Positions 1 through 9,208 of a stretch of DNA of 64,000 nucleotides are shown here, one piece after another (position 1 is the stretch's first letter; every line of letters starts with the position of its first letter). The notes under the pieces are model-generated. The model did no database searches and was not told the DNA's origin. It was given only the letters and a program-made list of their open reading frames with translations. Source of the DNA: JBLNBN01 sp050260015 (GTDB taxonomy: Bacteria > Bacteroidota > Ignavibacteria > Kapaibacteriales > UBA2268); assembly GCA_050260015.1 (NCBI GenBank), contig JBLNBN010000029.1, positions 1-64,000 on the forward strand, read 5' to 3'. The translations under genes and the position numbers were made by a program.

Positions 1-282
1 CTCATCCTATCCCGCGAATTATTAATGTCTTTGCTTTACAACGCCGTGCTGGCTTCGTTCGTAGTAACCTTTATCCATACGAGCATACAGCGCTATACCA
101 CCCCGGTAAAAGCTTCGCTGATATTCACGCTCGAGCCGGTCGTGGCAAGCATTGTCGCTTTCGCATGGCTGGGAGAAAAGCTTGGGGAGAGGGAAATCGC
201 CGGCGCCGCAATTATATTTTCGGGCGTTTTGTTCTCGGAAGTTTTGGGGTTGAGTAAAAAAATGCGTCCGCGGGAAATCTAA
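1..282 (+). CDS. EamA/DMT-family transporter, C-terminal part (partial)
   Basis: The frame is open from the first base, so the gene begins outside the window and only its last 93 codons are present. The residues form hydrophobic segments with the ending typical of EamA (drug/metabolite transporter) proteins: 'TTPVKASLIFTLEPVVAS' followed by a helix with 'WLGEKLGEREIAGAAII'. The conserved 'L.PV.a.l.a...lgE.l' pattern is the last repeat of this ten-helix family. It is an inner-membrane exporter of unknown substrate. Assignment to the family is confident; the substrate cannot be told. The ATG at 25 is internal to the real gene. Confidence 0.85.
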   Translation, partial: LILSRELLMSLLYNAVLASFVVTFIHTSIQRYTTPVKASLIFTLEPVVASIVAFAWLGEKLGEREIAGAAIIFSGVLFSEVLGLSKKMRPREI

Positions 283-333
283 AAATTTATTAAATTGTTG
301 AATTCTTATGTCAAAATACTTATAAAGTAAGCG

Positions 334-1992
334 ATGCCTATAGCAGGAACTCAAAATCGAATAAAGCGCAGTTGCGACGCTTTTATTAAAACCATAGAAG
401 GTATACCGCCTTACATATTAGCGGCAGCAATAGTAATCTACCTTATCGCAATGGAGATGATTACTTTTTACTATGCGCAGCCAGTCGGAGACGTAGCTGA
501 ATTTCTAAATAACGCATACCGGGTTTGGTATGGAGAAGTTCCATATAAAGATTTTTGGCTTCTTTTCACTCCGGGGGAAGTAGTTTTCCCGGCCCTGATT
601 TATAAAATAATTGGAGTTAACGCCGATGCATTGCGCTTCGTAATGATATTTATTAATTGTTGCACGTCGATAATGGCGTTCTATTTCGGGCGGGACTTGT
701 TTAAGAAGAACTGGCTTGCGGCGATATTTGCCCTGTTATATTATTATTCTAGCGTAATATACCATTATACTGGCGCTTCGTATATTCATTTCTATTATAT
801 TCTGATGACAGTTGCTGTCTGGATGCTGACGAAATTTTATGCCAAAGGACAAATCCGGTATACCGCATACGCCGGAGCGGCCCTTGCAGCAGCTGTTTTT
901 TTCAGGCTTTACGAATCAGGGGCTGGCCTGGCCGGGATGAGCTTAGCGCTTTTGTATTTTATAATCGCGACCAAAACTAACGTTTTAAAAGCGTTTGGAG
1001 CATTTGCCGGCGGTTTCGCCGTCGTATTACTCATCGAGTTTCTGCCATTTGCAGGTATAATACCCTACGTAATTAGAGAAGCCGTTTTCGAAAGCGTTAA
1101 GAATGGAACATCGATGAATCTGCCATACTTCTGGGACGCTACGGAAATGCTGAAAGCATTAGGCCGCGATTTTTCCAATGAAGGGATCATGTCTTTCTTG
1201 ATTATGATATCGCACATTGTTAGATTCATAGCCTTCACGACTTACTATATACTGCCCTTTGTAACGCCGATTCTAATTATAGCGTTTTTCAAATTTGAGA
1301 AAGATATTCCGAGACGGTCAATTGCGCTAACTTTTTTTCTCTGGGGTATGATTACATTGCCTAAGGGATTAGGACGCTCAGATCTGACCCATATGGCTCC
1401 TTCAGCCGCCCCTTTAATCATGTTTGCGCTATATTCCGGTTATGTCATCGCTCAATCAGCTTATAACGATCGCTTTAGACAGATTTATAAATGGGGCGCC
1501 GTCGCTTTAGTAGCCGGAATGTTCTTGACCCTAAGCGGACCGTTATTTCGCATACCGGACCAATTCCGGATGCCCTTCACAAAAATTTATGCCCCTTATG
1601 GAAGTTATGCGAGCAATAAGCCGATGGACGTCGAGGGCGCTAAATTCGCGATTGAAAACGTTCTAAAATACACCCGGGAACGCGATTATATTTTCGTGAC
1701 GCCATGGAGCGCGCCCGCGCTTTACGCTATGACGCATAGAAGGAACGCCACGTACTACGACTCGATGAACGACCCGGTGATCAGGCCGTCGGCGAAAACT
1801 CAGGAGAGAGTGATCGACGCGTTGATAGCGAGCAAGACGAAACTAATAGTGCACGCCGACTGGGGGTACGACGAAAAGCCTGAGCAGAGATTCAAGAACG
1901 CCTGCCGGATGATACAATCATTTATAGAGAGCAATTATACTATGGTCGGCAAGCACGGCGCGTACGAAATTTGGTTGCTCAAGAACTCTTAG
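334..1992 (+). CDS. GT-C-fold membrane glycosyltransferase (GT39/PMT-like)
   Basis: A 552-residue polytopic membrane protein with about eleven hydrophobic segments. The first comes near residues 28-48, followed by an acidic periplasmic loop 'GDVAEFLNNAYRVWYGEVPY'. An early loop with acidic residues is where GT-C enzymes of the PMT/ArnT type carry their catalytic carboxylate. The soluble C-terminal 130 residues look like the small periplasmic domain of such enzymes. It would transfer a sugar from a polyprenyl-phosphate donor to a lipid, glycan or protein outside the membrane; acceptor and sugar are unknown. The ATG at 334 has only a weak ribosome site. The gene converges on thiolase over a shared terminator. 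Confidence 0.65.
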   Translation: MPIAGTQNRIKRSCDAFIKTIEGIPPYILAAAIVIYLIAMEMITFYYAQPVGDVAEFLNNAYRVWYGEVPYKDFWLLFTPGEVVFPALIYKIIGVNADALRFVMIFINCCTSIMAFYFGRDLFKKNWLAAIFALLYYYSSVIYHYTGASYIHFYYILMTVAVWMLTKFYAKGQIRYTAYAGAALAAAVFFRLYESGAGLAGMSLALLYFIIATKTNVLKAFGAFAGGFAVVLLIEFLPFAGIIPYVIREAVFESVKNGTSMNLPYFWDATEMLKALGRDFSNEGIMSFLIMISHIVRFIAFTTYYILPFVTPILIIAFFKFEKDIPRRSIALTFFLWGMITLPKGLGRSDLTHMAPSAAPLIMFALYSGYVIAQSAYNDRFRQIYKWGAVALVAGMFLTLSGPLFRIPDQFRMPFTKIYAPYGSYASNKPMDVEGAKFAIENVLKYTRERDYIFVTPWSAPALYAMTHRRNATYYDSMNDPVIRPSAKTQERVIDALIASKTKLIVHADWGYDEKPEQRFKNACRMIQSFIESNYTMVGKHGAYEIWLLKNS

Positions 1993-2020
1993 CTCAGGTA
2001 GAATAATCATTGAAATAGAG

Positions 2021-2059
2021 AAAACGGCCGCGAGAGAGCTTCGGGGCCGTTTTTTTTTG
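2021..2059. terminator. Bidirectional intrinsic terminator
   Basis: AAAACGGCC at 2021-2029 pairs with GGCCGTTTT at 2045-2053, followed by a T tract to 2058. It lies between the convergent GT-C and thiolase genes and has A/T runs on both sides, so it can serve both strands. Confidence 0.75.
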
Positions 2060-2076
2060 ATCTATTAACCGATATT

Positions 2077-3249
2077 TTACATCGTCTCGATAATAACAGC
2101 GTTGGCTTCGCCCCCGCCTATGCAAAGAGTGGCGAGTCCGCGCTTTTTGCCCAAGCGGAGGAGCGAGTAGAGCAGCGTCGTAAGGATCCTGGCGCCGGAG
2201 GCCCCGATCGGGTGGCCTAAAGAGACGGCGCCGCCGCAAACGTTGAGCTTATCGGCGGGGATGCCCGCTTCGCGCATGGAATGCATCGCCACTACGGAGA
2301 ACGCTTCGTTGACCTCGAAGAGATCAATGTCCTCCACTGTTAGATTCGCCTTCTTTAGTATCTTCCCGATAGCGGCTGCCGGGGCCGTAGTAAAGCGCTC
2401 GGGCGCCTGCGCATGCCCACCCTGCGCGATAATTCTAGCCAGCGGCTTTAGTCCGCGCGACGCGGCATATTCCTCGGAGGCTATTACGAGCGCCGCGGCT
2501 CCGTCGTTTATCGAGGAAGCGTTGGCCGCGGTTATCGTGCCGCCCTCCTTAAACGCCGGCTTGAGCGAAGCGAATTTTTCGAAATTAGCTTTCAATGGCT
2601 CCTCGTCCCTCGTTACGAGCGCTTTGCCTTTTCGGTCGGATATTTCGACGGGGACGATCTCGGCGTCGAACCAACCGTTCTCCGCTGCGGCAAGCGCCCG
2701 CTTGTAGCTTTCGATAGCGAATTCGTCCTGCGCTTCGCGCGTAAAGTTGCATTCCTCCGCGCAAAGTTCCCCGGCGGAGCCCATATGGAATTTGTTGTAG
2801 ACGTCCCAGAGGCCGTCGGCGACCATCGAATCGATTAATTCGCCATTTCCGAGCCTATAGCCGGAGCGCGCCTTTGCCAGCAGGTAGGGCGCGGAACTCA
2901 TAGATTCCTGGCCGCCCGCAACTACGAGCGCAGCCTCTCCCGCCCGGATAGCCAGATCGGCAAGCTGAACGGCCTTCAGCCCGCTCCCGCAAACTTTATT
3001 TATCGTCGTGCACGGGACGGAATGCGGCAACCCAGCGTAGATGGCCGCTTGCCGGGCTGGAGCCTGCCCGACCCCGGCCGTAAGCACGTTTCCCATAAAA
3101 ACTTCGTCTATACTCTCCGGAGAAACGCGCGCTCTTTCAATCGCCGCACGGATCGCAATCGAGCCCAGTTGGGGGGCCGAAAGGCTTGAAAGCGAACCCA
3201 TGAAGCTACCGATTGGGGTTCGCGCCGCTGAAAGAAGGACTGAGTTCAT
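2077..3249 (-). CDS. Acetyl-CoA C-acetyltransferase (thiolase)
   Basis: Thiolase family protein of 390 residues, the normal length for biosynthetic/degradative thiolase. It catalyses acetyl-CoA + acyl-CoA to 3-ketoacyl-CoA + CoA, or the reverse. All catalytic landmarks are visible: the nucleophile Cys87 in 'INKVCGSGLKAV', the 'NEAF' box, His346 in 'GHPIGASGAR', and Cys376 in 'LCIGGGEAN'. It could serve beta-oxidation, ketone metabolism or polyester/isoprenoid precursor supply. No pathway partner lies next to it, so the direction cannot be inferred. It is monocistronic on the minus strand, with an AT-rich upstream region. The symbol (atoB, thlA or phaA) is not decided by sequence alone. Confidence 0.92.
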   Translation of the reverse strand: MNSVLLSAARTPIGSFMGSLSSLSAPQLGSIAIRAAIERARVSPESIDEVFMGNVLTAGVGQAPARQAAIYAGLPHSVPCTTINKVCGSGLKAVQLADLAIRAGEAALVVAGGQESMSSAPYLLAKARSGYRLGNGELIDSMVADGLWDVYNKFHMGSAGELCAEECNFTREAQDEFAIESYKRALAAAENGWFDAEIVPVEISDRKGKALVTRDEEPLKANFEKFASLKPAFKEGGTITAANASSINDGAAALVIASEEYAASRGLKPLARIIAQGGHAQAPERFTTAPAAAIGKILKKANLTVEDIDLFEVNEAFSVVAMHSMREAGIPADKLNVCGGAVSLGHPIGASGARILTTLLYSLLRLGKKRGLATLCIGGGEANAVIIETM

Positions 3250-3571
3250 TTATTTTTCCTGTTGAATTTTTGAAAAATTGCTTAAATTGTATTCGATTTA
3301 GCGCCCCGATTTATTTTAGAGTTGGAAAAGGCGGGTTTAATTTGATTAATTGGCTTAAACTAGTATTCGACAAAGAAATTAACGGGCGGCGGCAACGGCG
3401 ACCCTTGGCAAGGCTCCCCGGAACGCTTGGGAATGCTTGTCGATTTTGAATTTAACAAATTTTCGCAAGAAATAATAACGGTATATTTTATAGTAGGCAA
3501 TTAATTAGTTTTATTATTTTGGATAAAGTTAATATATTTGCGTTTTAAAATTTAATAGATTACGCTAAAGC
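3250..3571. other. Intergenic region between divergent genes
   Basis: About 320 bases separate divergent thiolase and MBL hydrolase genes. It is AT-rich except for a GC-rich island at 3380-3445 that can form imperfect stems. No ORF looks real. Promoters for both sides must lie here; one candidate element is listed separately. Confidence 0.5.
3533..3540 (+). promoter_or_regulatory. Candidate Bacteroidota-type -7 element
   Basis: TATATTTG matches the TAnnTTTG consensus of primary-sigma promoters in Bacteroidota and lies 31 bases before the MBL hydrolase start. A well-spaced upstream TTTG is not evident, so support is weak. Confidence 0.3.
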
Positions 3572-4216
3572 ATGGAAATTTATCCGGTGGAGTCCGGTCC
3601 GGTCGCAACGGTCGGATACTTAATTACCGACGGTAGGAGCAACGAAGCTATGGTAATAGACGCACCCATAGGCAGCGCGCCCGAATTTCTATCGATTGCG
3701 GGGTCTAAGAAATTAAAAATCACCAAAATCGCATTGACGCATAGCCATTGGGATCACTTCGCCGACTCGGGCGAACTCCGCCGCGCCTCGGGCGCCAAGC
3801 TTTACGTCCATGCAAGAGACGAATATAGGATGATAAATCCGGACGCTCACATGATGTTTCCGATAAAACTTCAAATTGAAGCGGTTACAGCGGACGAATA
3901 TATAGAGCACGGCTCAAAAATTATCTGCGGCGAGCTTGAGGCCACGGCCCTGGCCACGCCCGGGCATACCGAAGGCGGCGTCTCTATATATTTCCCAGGC
4001 GATGGAGTTGTCTTTACGGGCGACACGCTCTTCGCAGGAAGCATCGGTCGAACGGATTTACCCGGCGGCGACCTGGATCAAATTCTTCGGTCCATTCGGT
4101 CGGAACTACTCGCTCTGCCGCCTGAAACGGTCGTTTACCCTGGTCACGGGGAAGCGACTACAATTGACGAAGAAAAAAAATACAATCCTTTTTTAACGCT
4201 TAATGAACGGCCCTAA
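3572..4216 (+). CDS. MBL-fold metallo-hydrolase (glyoxalase II-like)
   Basis: A 214-residue cytoplasmic metallo-beta-lactamase-fold hydrolase. Metal ligands are clear: the HxHxDH motif His57, His59, Asp61, His62 in 'THSHWDHFADSG', then 'TPGHTEGG', the bridging Asp in 'FTGDTLF', and the last His in 'YPGHGEA'. The compact length and the 'FTGDTLFAGSIGRTDLPGGD' stretch fit the YcbL/GloB2-type single-domain hydrolases. Hydroxyacylglutathione- or other thioester-hydrolase activity is inferred, not shown. It is followed after 6 bases by an LptE-like gene, so the two are probably cotranscribed, although no functional link is obvious. Confidence 0.85.
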   Translation: MEIYPVESGPVATVGYLITDGRSNEAMVIDAPIGSAPEFLSIAGSKKLKITKIALTHSHWDHFADSGELRRASGAKLYVHARDEYRMINPDAHMMFPIKLQIEAVTADEYIEHGSKIICGELEATALATPGHTEGGVSIYFPGDGVVFTGDTLFAGSIGRTDLPGGDLDQILRSIRSELLALPPETVVYPGHGEATTIDEEKKYNPFLTLNERP

Positions 4217-4222
4217 CCATTA

Positions 4223-4771
4223 ATGGAAGCGAAATCACACTCGCTCGGCGCTCTTTTTGCTAGAAGGAAAGGATTGGTTTTTTGCGTTTATTTAGCGCTT
4301 ATCGCTTTTGTTTTATTGACATTTAACGGCTGTTATTCTTTTACTGGCGGATCGTTGCCCGAGCATCTTAAGACGTTGGAGATAGCCCCGGTCGCGGACG
4401 TATCCGGTTTCGGAGCGCCTCAGTACAAGGACTACCTTGCTGAACGGATCATTGAGAACTTTCGCAACGACCATACGCTGGAGATCACCCAGTCGCGAGG
4501 CGACGCAAGGCTCGAAGCCAGGATCGTTTCCATCGTCGAATCGGCCCAGGCCGTAAGCCCGGGCGAGCTTGAAACCGAAAGAAGAGTTACGGTAAACTGC
4601 GAAGCGGAATTTTATGATAATACGCTACGCAAGCAAATTTGGAAGAGAACATTTACGACGTACGGGACGTACGCGGTGGCTCAGACGCAAGCGGGCAGAA
4701 ATGAAGCCGTAAGGCTCTGCCTCGAGCAGATTGGCGCCGATATACTCCTTGCCGTCGTATCCGGTTGGTAA
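4223..4771 (+). CDS. LptE-like LPS-assembly lipoprotein
   Basis: A 182-residue protein with a basic N-terminus, a hydrophobic signal segment (about residues 18-36) and a lipobox-like end 'LLTFNGC', so it is probably an outer-membrane lipoprotein. After the Cys comes 'YSFTGGSLPEHLKTLEIAPV', the signature start of Bacteroidota/Ignavibacteria LptE-family proteins, then an alternating alpha/beta region. LptE plugs the LptD barrel that inserts lipopolysaccharide into the outer leaflet. lptD is not in the window. The gene sits between an MBL hydrolase (6-base gap) and a GT2 synthase (about 56-base gap) and may form an envelope operon with the latter. Confidence 0.75.
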   Translation: MEAKSHSLGALFARRKGLVFCVYLALIAFVLLTFNGCYSFTGGSLPEHLKTLEIAPVADVSGFGAPQYKDYLAERIIENFRNDHTLEITQSRGDARLEARIVSIVESAQAVSPGELETERRVTVNCEAEFYDNTLRKQIWKRTFTTYGTYAVAQTQAGRNEAVRLCLEQIGADILLAVVSGW

Positions 4772-4827
4772 CCGGAGGAAATTGACGAATTATAAACTAT
4801 TTGTAATAAAAGGTGGATTTGCCGCCT

Positions 4828-6279
4828 ATGGAACATGCAATACTAATTGTATACTTTTTGTCGCTGTGCGTATTGTTCGGCTTTGGTATTCACGGTTTGC
4901 TCTTGCTATATTATTTTCGCAAGACTCATGCCAAACCGCATCCAGCAGCTATAATGCCTGAGACAAGACCGCGCGTAACTATTCAGTTGCCGCTATTTAA
5001 CGAGTACTTCGTCGTTGAAAGACTTATTCGCTCGGTATGCGCAATAAAATACCCGAAAGATAAGCTCGAGATACAGGTGCTCGACGATTCGACCGACGAT
5101 TCGGTGGAAATCTCTAAAAAATTGGTGGACGAATATAAAGCCCAGGGCTTTAATATTAAGTACATCCACCGCACCGACCGCACCGGGTTCAAAGCCGGCG
5201 CGCTCAAATATGGACTTGAGACGGCTGAAGGCGAATTTGTAGCTATTTTCGACGCCGACTTCGTTCCTAATCCGGACTTCCTGGAGCAGACCGTTCCGCA
5301 CTTCAACGACGAGCGGATCGGTATGGTTCAAACCCGTTGGGAACATCTTAATGAGGAATTTTCCTATTTAACCCGCGCCCAGGCTTTAGCCCTCGACGGG
5401 CACTTCGTTCTTGAGCAGCAAGTTCGTAACAAAGCAGGATTCTTCATTAATTTTAACGGTACGGCCGGTATTTGGCGCAAAGAATGCATTTTCGACGCCG
5501 GCAACTGGCAGGCCGATACGTTGACCGAGGACTTAGACCTAAGTTATCGCGCTCAGCTCAAAGGCTGGAAGTTTATGTATCTTAACGACGTCGCTTCCCC
5601 GGCCGAGCTCCCCGCCGACATCAACGCCCTTAAGACGCAGCAGTTCCGCTGGACCAAAGGGGCGGTCGAAACGGCGATTAAAATGCTCCCGAGAGTGCTC
5701 AAAAGCGATTTGCCTTTAAAGATAAAATTCGAATGCGCCGTGCACCTTACCAGCAACATCGTTTTCCCGTTTATTATCGTTGTCGCCCTCTTGAACGTGC
5801 CGCTCGTATATATCAAAAATACTGTAGGCGGTTTTGACGAGTACTTCTCCCTTATGAGTATATTCGTGCTCGCTTCGATCTCGACTTTTCTCTTTTACAT
5901 GAACGCGCAGAGGGAAATTCACCTCGACTGGCGTCGTAGGCTGCTGCTCTTCCCGGTATTCTTAGCCGGTTCGATGGGCCTTGCCGTTAATAATACAAAA
6001 GCGGTGATCGAAGCTCTTATTCGCAAACGCTCGGGCTTCATTCGCACTCCTAAGGACGGCATTGTAGGCACGGAAGTTAAACCCCGCAGCAAGAAATACG
6101 TTAAAAAGAGAATCTCCGCAACGGTAATTTTCGAATTGCTCTTAACTCTTTACTTCGTAGTTGGTATCGGCATTTCCGCGGCTTACCTCGAGATCGCCGC
6201 TATCCCGTTCCAATTGCTCTTCCTTATCGGCTTCGGCACAGTCGGCTATATGTCGCTGCGGCACGCGTTAGGAAAATAA
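4828..6279 (+). CDS. Processive family-2 glycosyltransferase (cellulose-synthase-like)
   Basis: An integral inner-membrane GT2 enzyme of about 483 residues. It has one N-terminal transmembrane segment, a cytoplasmic GT-A domain and four C-terminal segments. The catalytic motifs of processive synthases are all present: 'LDDSTDD', the DxD in 'FDADFVPNP', 'TEDLDLSYR' (TED) and 'QQFRWTKGA' (Q(Q/R)xRW). The product could be a beta-glucan, glucomannan or glycolipid. No PilZ domain or Bcs partner is seen, so cellulose is not implied. A GTG at 4813 is also in frame, but AGGTGG at 4811-4816 is well placed as the ribosome site for the ATG at 4828, which I prefer. Confidence 0.82.
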   Translation: MEHAILIVYFLSLCVLFGFGIHGLLLLYYFRKTHAKPHPAAIMPETRPRVTIQLPLFNEYFVVERLIRSVCAIKYPKDKLEIQVLDDSTDDSVEISKKLVDEYKAQGFNIKYIHRTDRTGFKAGALKYGLETAEGEFVAIFDADFVPNPDFLEQTVPHFNDERIGMVQTRWEHLNEEFSYLTRAQALALDGHFVLEQQVRNKAGFFINFNGTAGIWRKECIFDAGNWQADTLTEDLDLSYRAQLKGWKFMYLNDVASPAELPADINALKTQQFRWTKGAVETAIKMLPRVLKSDLPLKIKFECAVHLTSNIVFPFIIVVALLNVPLVYIKNTVGGFDEYFSLMSIFVLASISTFLFYMNAQREIHLDWRRRLLLFPVFLAGSMGLAVNNTKAVIEALIRKRSGFIRTPKDGIVGTEVKPRSKKYVKKRISATVIFELLLTLYFVVGIGISAAYLEIAAIPFQLLFLIGFGTVGYMSLRHALGK

Positions 6280-6302
6280 TTTAAGAAAATATGATTTTTA
6301 TT

Positions 6303-6336
6303 AAAGGCGGCCCGTTTTCGAGCCGCCTTTTTTTTT
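6303..6336 (+). terminator. Intrinsic terminator after the GT2 gene
   Basis: AAAGGCGGC at 6303-6311 pairs with GCCGCCTTT at 6322-6330, followed by a T run to 6336, 24 bases after the stop. Confidence 0.85.
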
Positions 6337-6441
6337 GAAAAATATCACGCCCCGTTTTATTCCATCCTAAAACTTCTTAAATTGAATTTTTACTACGTCG
6401 TTATTGTCTAAATTAGTTATCAAAAAATACTTGTTACCGTA

Positions 6442-7578
6442 ATGATCAGCAAATTACTTCCTACCGAACGAAAGTACGCTCTTCTGAAGCGTGGGGCGCT
6501 TTCGCTTGCCTTTGCAATTTTGATATTATTTGCCAATGAGCCCGCAATACCTGCTGTGCAGGAAGCGGCGACTATCGAGGATCTGAATAAAAAGATCGAC
6601 GCATTAGAGCATCGTTTCGATATGCTCCAGAAGGCTTCCGACGACGCGCTATGGTTCCATAGGCTTGGCGAGGCGGCTTTTATCGATAAAGTTTTTATAG
6701 CGGGCCCTCCCAGGAAAGATATGGAGGACTCGAAGCTTATGGGCGCGAAGAATCCTCTAAAGTTCTGGTGCTACGTATTCATCCCGAAGGAATTCAACCC
6801 CGACAAAAAGTACCCGTTGATAATCTTGCCGCACGGCGGGGTGCACGCGGATTTTACTACGTACCATACGCATATTATCCTCGAGATGCTCGCGCAGGGG
6901 TACGTCGTGGCGGCCCCGGAGTACCGCGGCTCTACGGGCTACGGCGAATCGTTCTACAACGCGATCGACTACGGCGGGCTGGAGGTCGAGGACTGCGACG
7001 CCGCTCGCGAATACATGATCGAGAACTACGAGTTCGTCGACGGAGGGCGCGTGGCGATGGTAGGCTGGAGCCACGGCGGTCTGATAGCGCTAATGAACGC
7101 GTTCAATCGCCCCGACGCTTATAAATGCGTCTTCGCGGGCGTGCCCGTCTCAGACCTGATCATGCGGATGGGCTACTACGAGGACGATTACCGCGATCTC
7201 TTTTCCGGTAAGAACCATCTTGGCGGCACGGCGCATGAGAACTTAGAAGAGTACAAGAAGCGCTCGCCCGTTTGGCACGCCTCAAAGCTAAAGATACCTC
7301 TTTTGATACATACCAACACGAACGACGACGACGTATACTACGTCGAGGTGGAGCATTTAATCCAGGCTCTAAAGGCCGAAGGGAAGGACTTTGAGTACGA
7401 AGTCTTCAAGGACGCGCCCGGCGGCCACTCCTTCGACCGGATAGACATAAAACCCGCCCGCGAAGCCCGGCTGAAGATACACAAATTCCTGGGCAAGTAC
7501 CTAAAGCCCGAAAAGCCGATCAACTCGCTAAAGGATATGGAACGCGCCGCATACGTACCGAAGTCAATTAGCAAATAA
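6442..7578 (+). CDS. Secreted S9 (prolyl-oligopeptidase-like) serine peptidase
   Basis: A 378-residue alpha/beta-hydrolase with an N-terminal hydrophobic segment (residues about 20-37) that acts as a signal or anchor. The catalytic triad of S9 peptidases is visible: Ser210 in 'GWSHGG', an Asp in 'HTNTNDDDVYY' and a His in 'PGGHSFDRI'. 'PLIILPHGG' marks the oxyanion region. The beta-propeller that usually precedes this domain in DPP4 and acylaminoacyl peptidases is absent and replaced by a short coiled-coil-like stretch (residues 44-65). It probably acts in the periplasm on peptides or esters. It is monocistronic, with its own promoter region of about 100 bases after the previous terminator. 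Confidence 0.82.
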   Translation: MISKLLPTERKYALLKRGALSLAFAILILFANEPAIPAVQEAATIEDLNKKIDALEHRFDMLQKASDDALWFHRLGEAAFIDKVFIAGPPRKDMEDSKLMGAKNPLKFWCYVFIPKEFNPDKKYPLIILPHGGVHADFTTYHTHIILEMLAQGYVVAAPEYRGSTGYGESFYNAIDYGGLEVEDCDAAREYMIENYEFVDGGRVAMVGWSHGGLIALMNAFNRPDAYKCVFAGVPVSDLIMRMGYYEDDYRDLFSGKNHLGGTAHENLEEYKKRSPVWHASKLKIPLLIHTNTNDDDVYYVEVEHLIQALKAEGKDFEYEVFKDAPGGHSFDRIDIKPAREARLKIHKFLGKYLKPEKPINSLKDMERAAYVPKSISK

Positions 7579-7726
7579 CAAAGAGCAATTGACAAGCGCG
7601 CTGCGTGCATTGTGCCAGGAATGACGCGCAAGCGCTTGAAAAACCACGTCTTGGTCCTTCCCCCTCGGGGGAAGTTAGATAGGGGGTCATGATTAAATAT
7701 CCTCTTATCAACTAAATGCTGAGTTT

Positions 7727-7794
7727 AACGGCTACGCCGTTATTAACTTATTTCTATATCCTATGGGCTACTGACGTTTAACGGCTATGCCGTT
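7727..7794. repeat. Pair of near-identical palindromes
   Basis: AACGGCTACGCCGTT at 7727-7741 and AACGGCTATGCCGTT at 7780-7794 are the same short palindrome with one base changed, each preceded by GTTT or CGTTT. They are REP-like debris in the sucC downstream region. Confidence 0.5.
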
Positions 7795-7899
7795 TTGGAT
7801 AGAATCATTCACTTCTCTTCCGTAAGCTGCGCTTCGCTTGCATACGGTTACGAATAATGCCGTCCCTTCGGGACTTTAAATAAATATAGTGTCATACGT

Positions 7900-7927
7900 A
7901 AAAAAGGGCGGCCTTATTGGTCCGCCC
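7900..7927 (-). terminator. sucC intrinsic terminator
   Basis: On the minus strand GGGCGG (7922-7927) pairs with CCGCCC (7906-7911) and is followed by a run of Ts (7900-7905 read in reverse), 30 bases after the sucC stop. Confidence 0.75.
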
Positions 7928-7957
7928 CAACTCTTTTTACTATCATTAAGTTCAAAC

Positions 7958-9208
7958 TTAAAACTTATACTCGCCGGCCACGGTTTGGTTAACCAATTCC
8001 GCCGCTTCTTTTAGCGTAGTTGCGACTTTGAAGTCCATGCCGGAGTTCTGCAGCTTTTCCTTAGCTTCAATGGCGTTCGTGCCGTCGAGCCGGACGATAA
8101 CGGGGACCGTTACGTCGATCGTGTTGAGGGCTTGGATGATGCCGTCGGCCACCTTGTCGCAGCGGACTATGCCGCCGAAGATATTTATCAATACGGTCTC
8201 GACGTTCTTATCGCTAAGCATAATGCGGAACGCGTTCGCAATACGATCGGGATCCGCGCCGCCGCCCACGTCGAGGAAGTTCGCGGGCTTGCCGCCGCTC
8301 ATCTGGATCATGTCCATGGTCGCCATTGCGAGCCCCGCGCCGTTTACCATGCATCCGACGTTGCCGTCGAGCTTGATGTAATTGATGTCGTACTTCGAGG
8401 CCTCGACCTCGAGCGGGTCCTCCTCCGTCTCGTCGCGCATCTCCAGGAAATCTTCGTGACGGAAGAGCGCGTTGTCGTCGAACGTAATCTTTGCGTCGAG
8501 AGCGATAAATTTATTTTCTTCGGTCAGCACGAGCGGGTTTATCTCCAGCAGGCTTGCGTCGAGCTCGCCGTAGGCCTTTACGAGCTTGGGGACGAATTCG
8601 AGGAAATCGTCGAAAGCTTCCGGTTCAAGCTCCAGGCCGAACGCCAGGCCGCGGATGTCGAAGAGCGAGAGCTCGCCGCCAGCTGGGATAGTTTCCTTGA
8701 GTATTAAATGGGGCGTTTCGGCGGCGACTTTCTCTATGTCCATTCCTCCTTCGGTGGAGGCCATTATCATATTTAGGCCCTGCGAGCGGTCGAGCGTGAT
8801 CGAGAGGTAAAATTCCTTCTTGATTTTTACGCCCTCCTCGAGCAGGAGTCGATTAACTATCTTGCCCTTTTCGCCCGTTTGGATAGTTACTAATTTATTG
8901 CCAAGAATTTTGCTTGCATATTGATAGGCCGAATCGGCTATATTGCCAATGCGGAGCAGCGTAACGCCTCGAATTGGCAGGTCGAATAGCTCGAGCGGCT
9001 CGCCCGTTTCGGCGTCGACCATGGTTCCCTTGCCGCGTCCGCCGGCGTGGATTTGCGCTTTCAGCACGATGATATCCTTGCCGTTCGCGACGAAGTTCTC
9101 GTACGCAACTCGGCCCGCTTCTTCCGCTGAATAAACTACGGCTGATTCCGGCGTGGGAACGCCGAATTTTCTTAAGAGTTCTTTTGCCTGGTATTCGTGA
9201 ATCTTCAT
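7958..9208 (-). CDS. sucC: Succinyl-CoA synthetase (succinate-CoA ligase), beta subunit
   Basis: A 416-residue protein matching SucC from end to end. It starts 'MKIHEYQAKELLRKFGVPTP', has an ATP-grasp nucleotide-binding region ('VLKAQIHAGGRGKGTMV'), and carries the C-terminal CoA-ligase part with 'GCMVNGAGLAMATMDMI' and 'NIFGGIVRCDKVADGI'. It couples succinyl-CoA hydrolysis to ADP or GDP phosphorylation in the TCA cycle, as a complex with SucD. The start at 9208 is preferred over an ATG ten codons upstream because of the conserved N-terminus and an AAGGG ribosome site. sucD is not adjacent, which is common in Bacteroidota relatives. Confidence 0.95.
   Translation of the reverse strand: MKIHEYQAKELLRKFGVPTPESAVVYSAEEAGRVAYENFVANGKDIIVLKAQIHAGGRGKGTMVDAETGEPLELFDLPIRGVTLLRIGNIADSAYQYASKILGNKLVTIQTGEKGKIVNRLLLEEGVKIKKEFYLSITLDRSQGLNMIMASTEGGMDIEKVAAETPHLILKETIPAGGELSLFDIRGLAFGLELEPEAFDDFLEFVPKLVKAYGELDASLLEINPLVLTEENKFIALDAKITFDDNALFRHEDFLEMRDETEEDPLEVEASKYDINYIKLDGNVGCMVNGAGLAMATMDMIQMSGGKPANFLDVGGGADPDRIANAFRIMLSDKNVETVLINIFGGIVRCDKVADGIIQALNTIDVTVPVIVRLDGTNAIEAKEKLQNSGMDFKVATTLKEAAELVNQTVAGEYKF

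Larger units (their letters stand above)
7579..7957. other. Intergenic repeat-rich stretch
   Basis: No credible gene. It contains a copy of the GCGCAAGCGCTTG repeat core near 7627, which recurs around 45.0 and 49.6-49.8 kb. It also has a 'ccctcggggg' palindromic remnant near 7665, two palindromes AACGGCTACGCCGTT (7727-7741) and AACGGCTATGCCGTT (7780-7794), and at the end the sucC terminator. These look like degraded interspersed repeats rather than regulatory sites. Confidence 0.55.

Noticed and set aside
3380..3445. GC-rich island upstream of the MBL gene as a riboswitch or small RNA
   Set aside because: Stems are imperfect and no known aptamer core is recognisable; not enough support.
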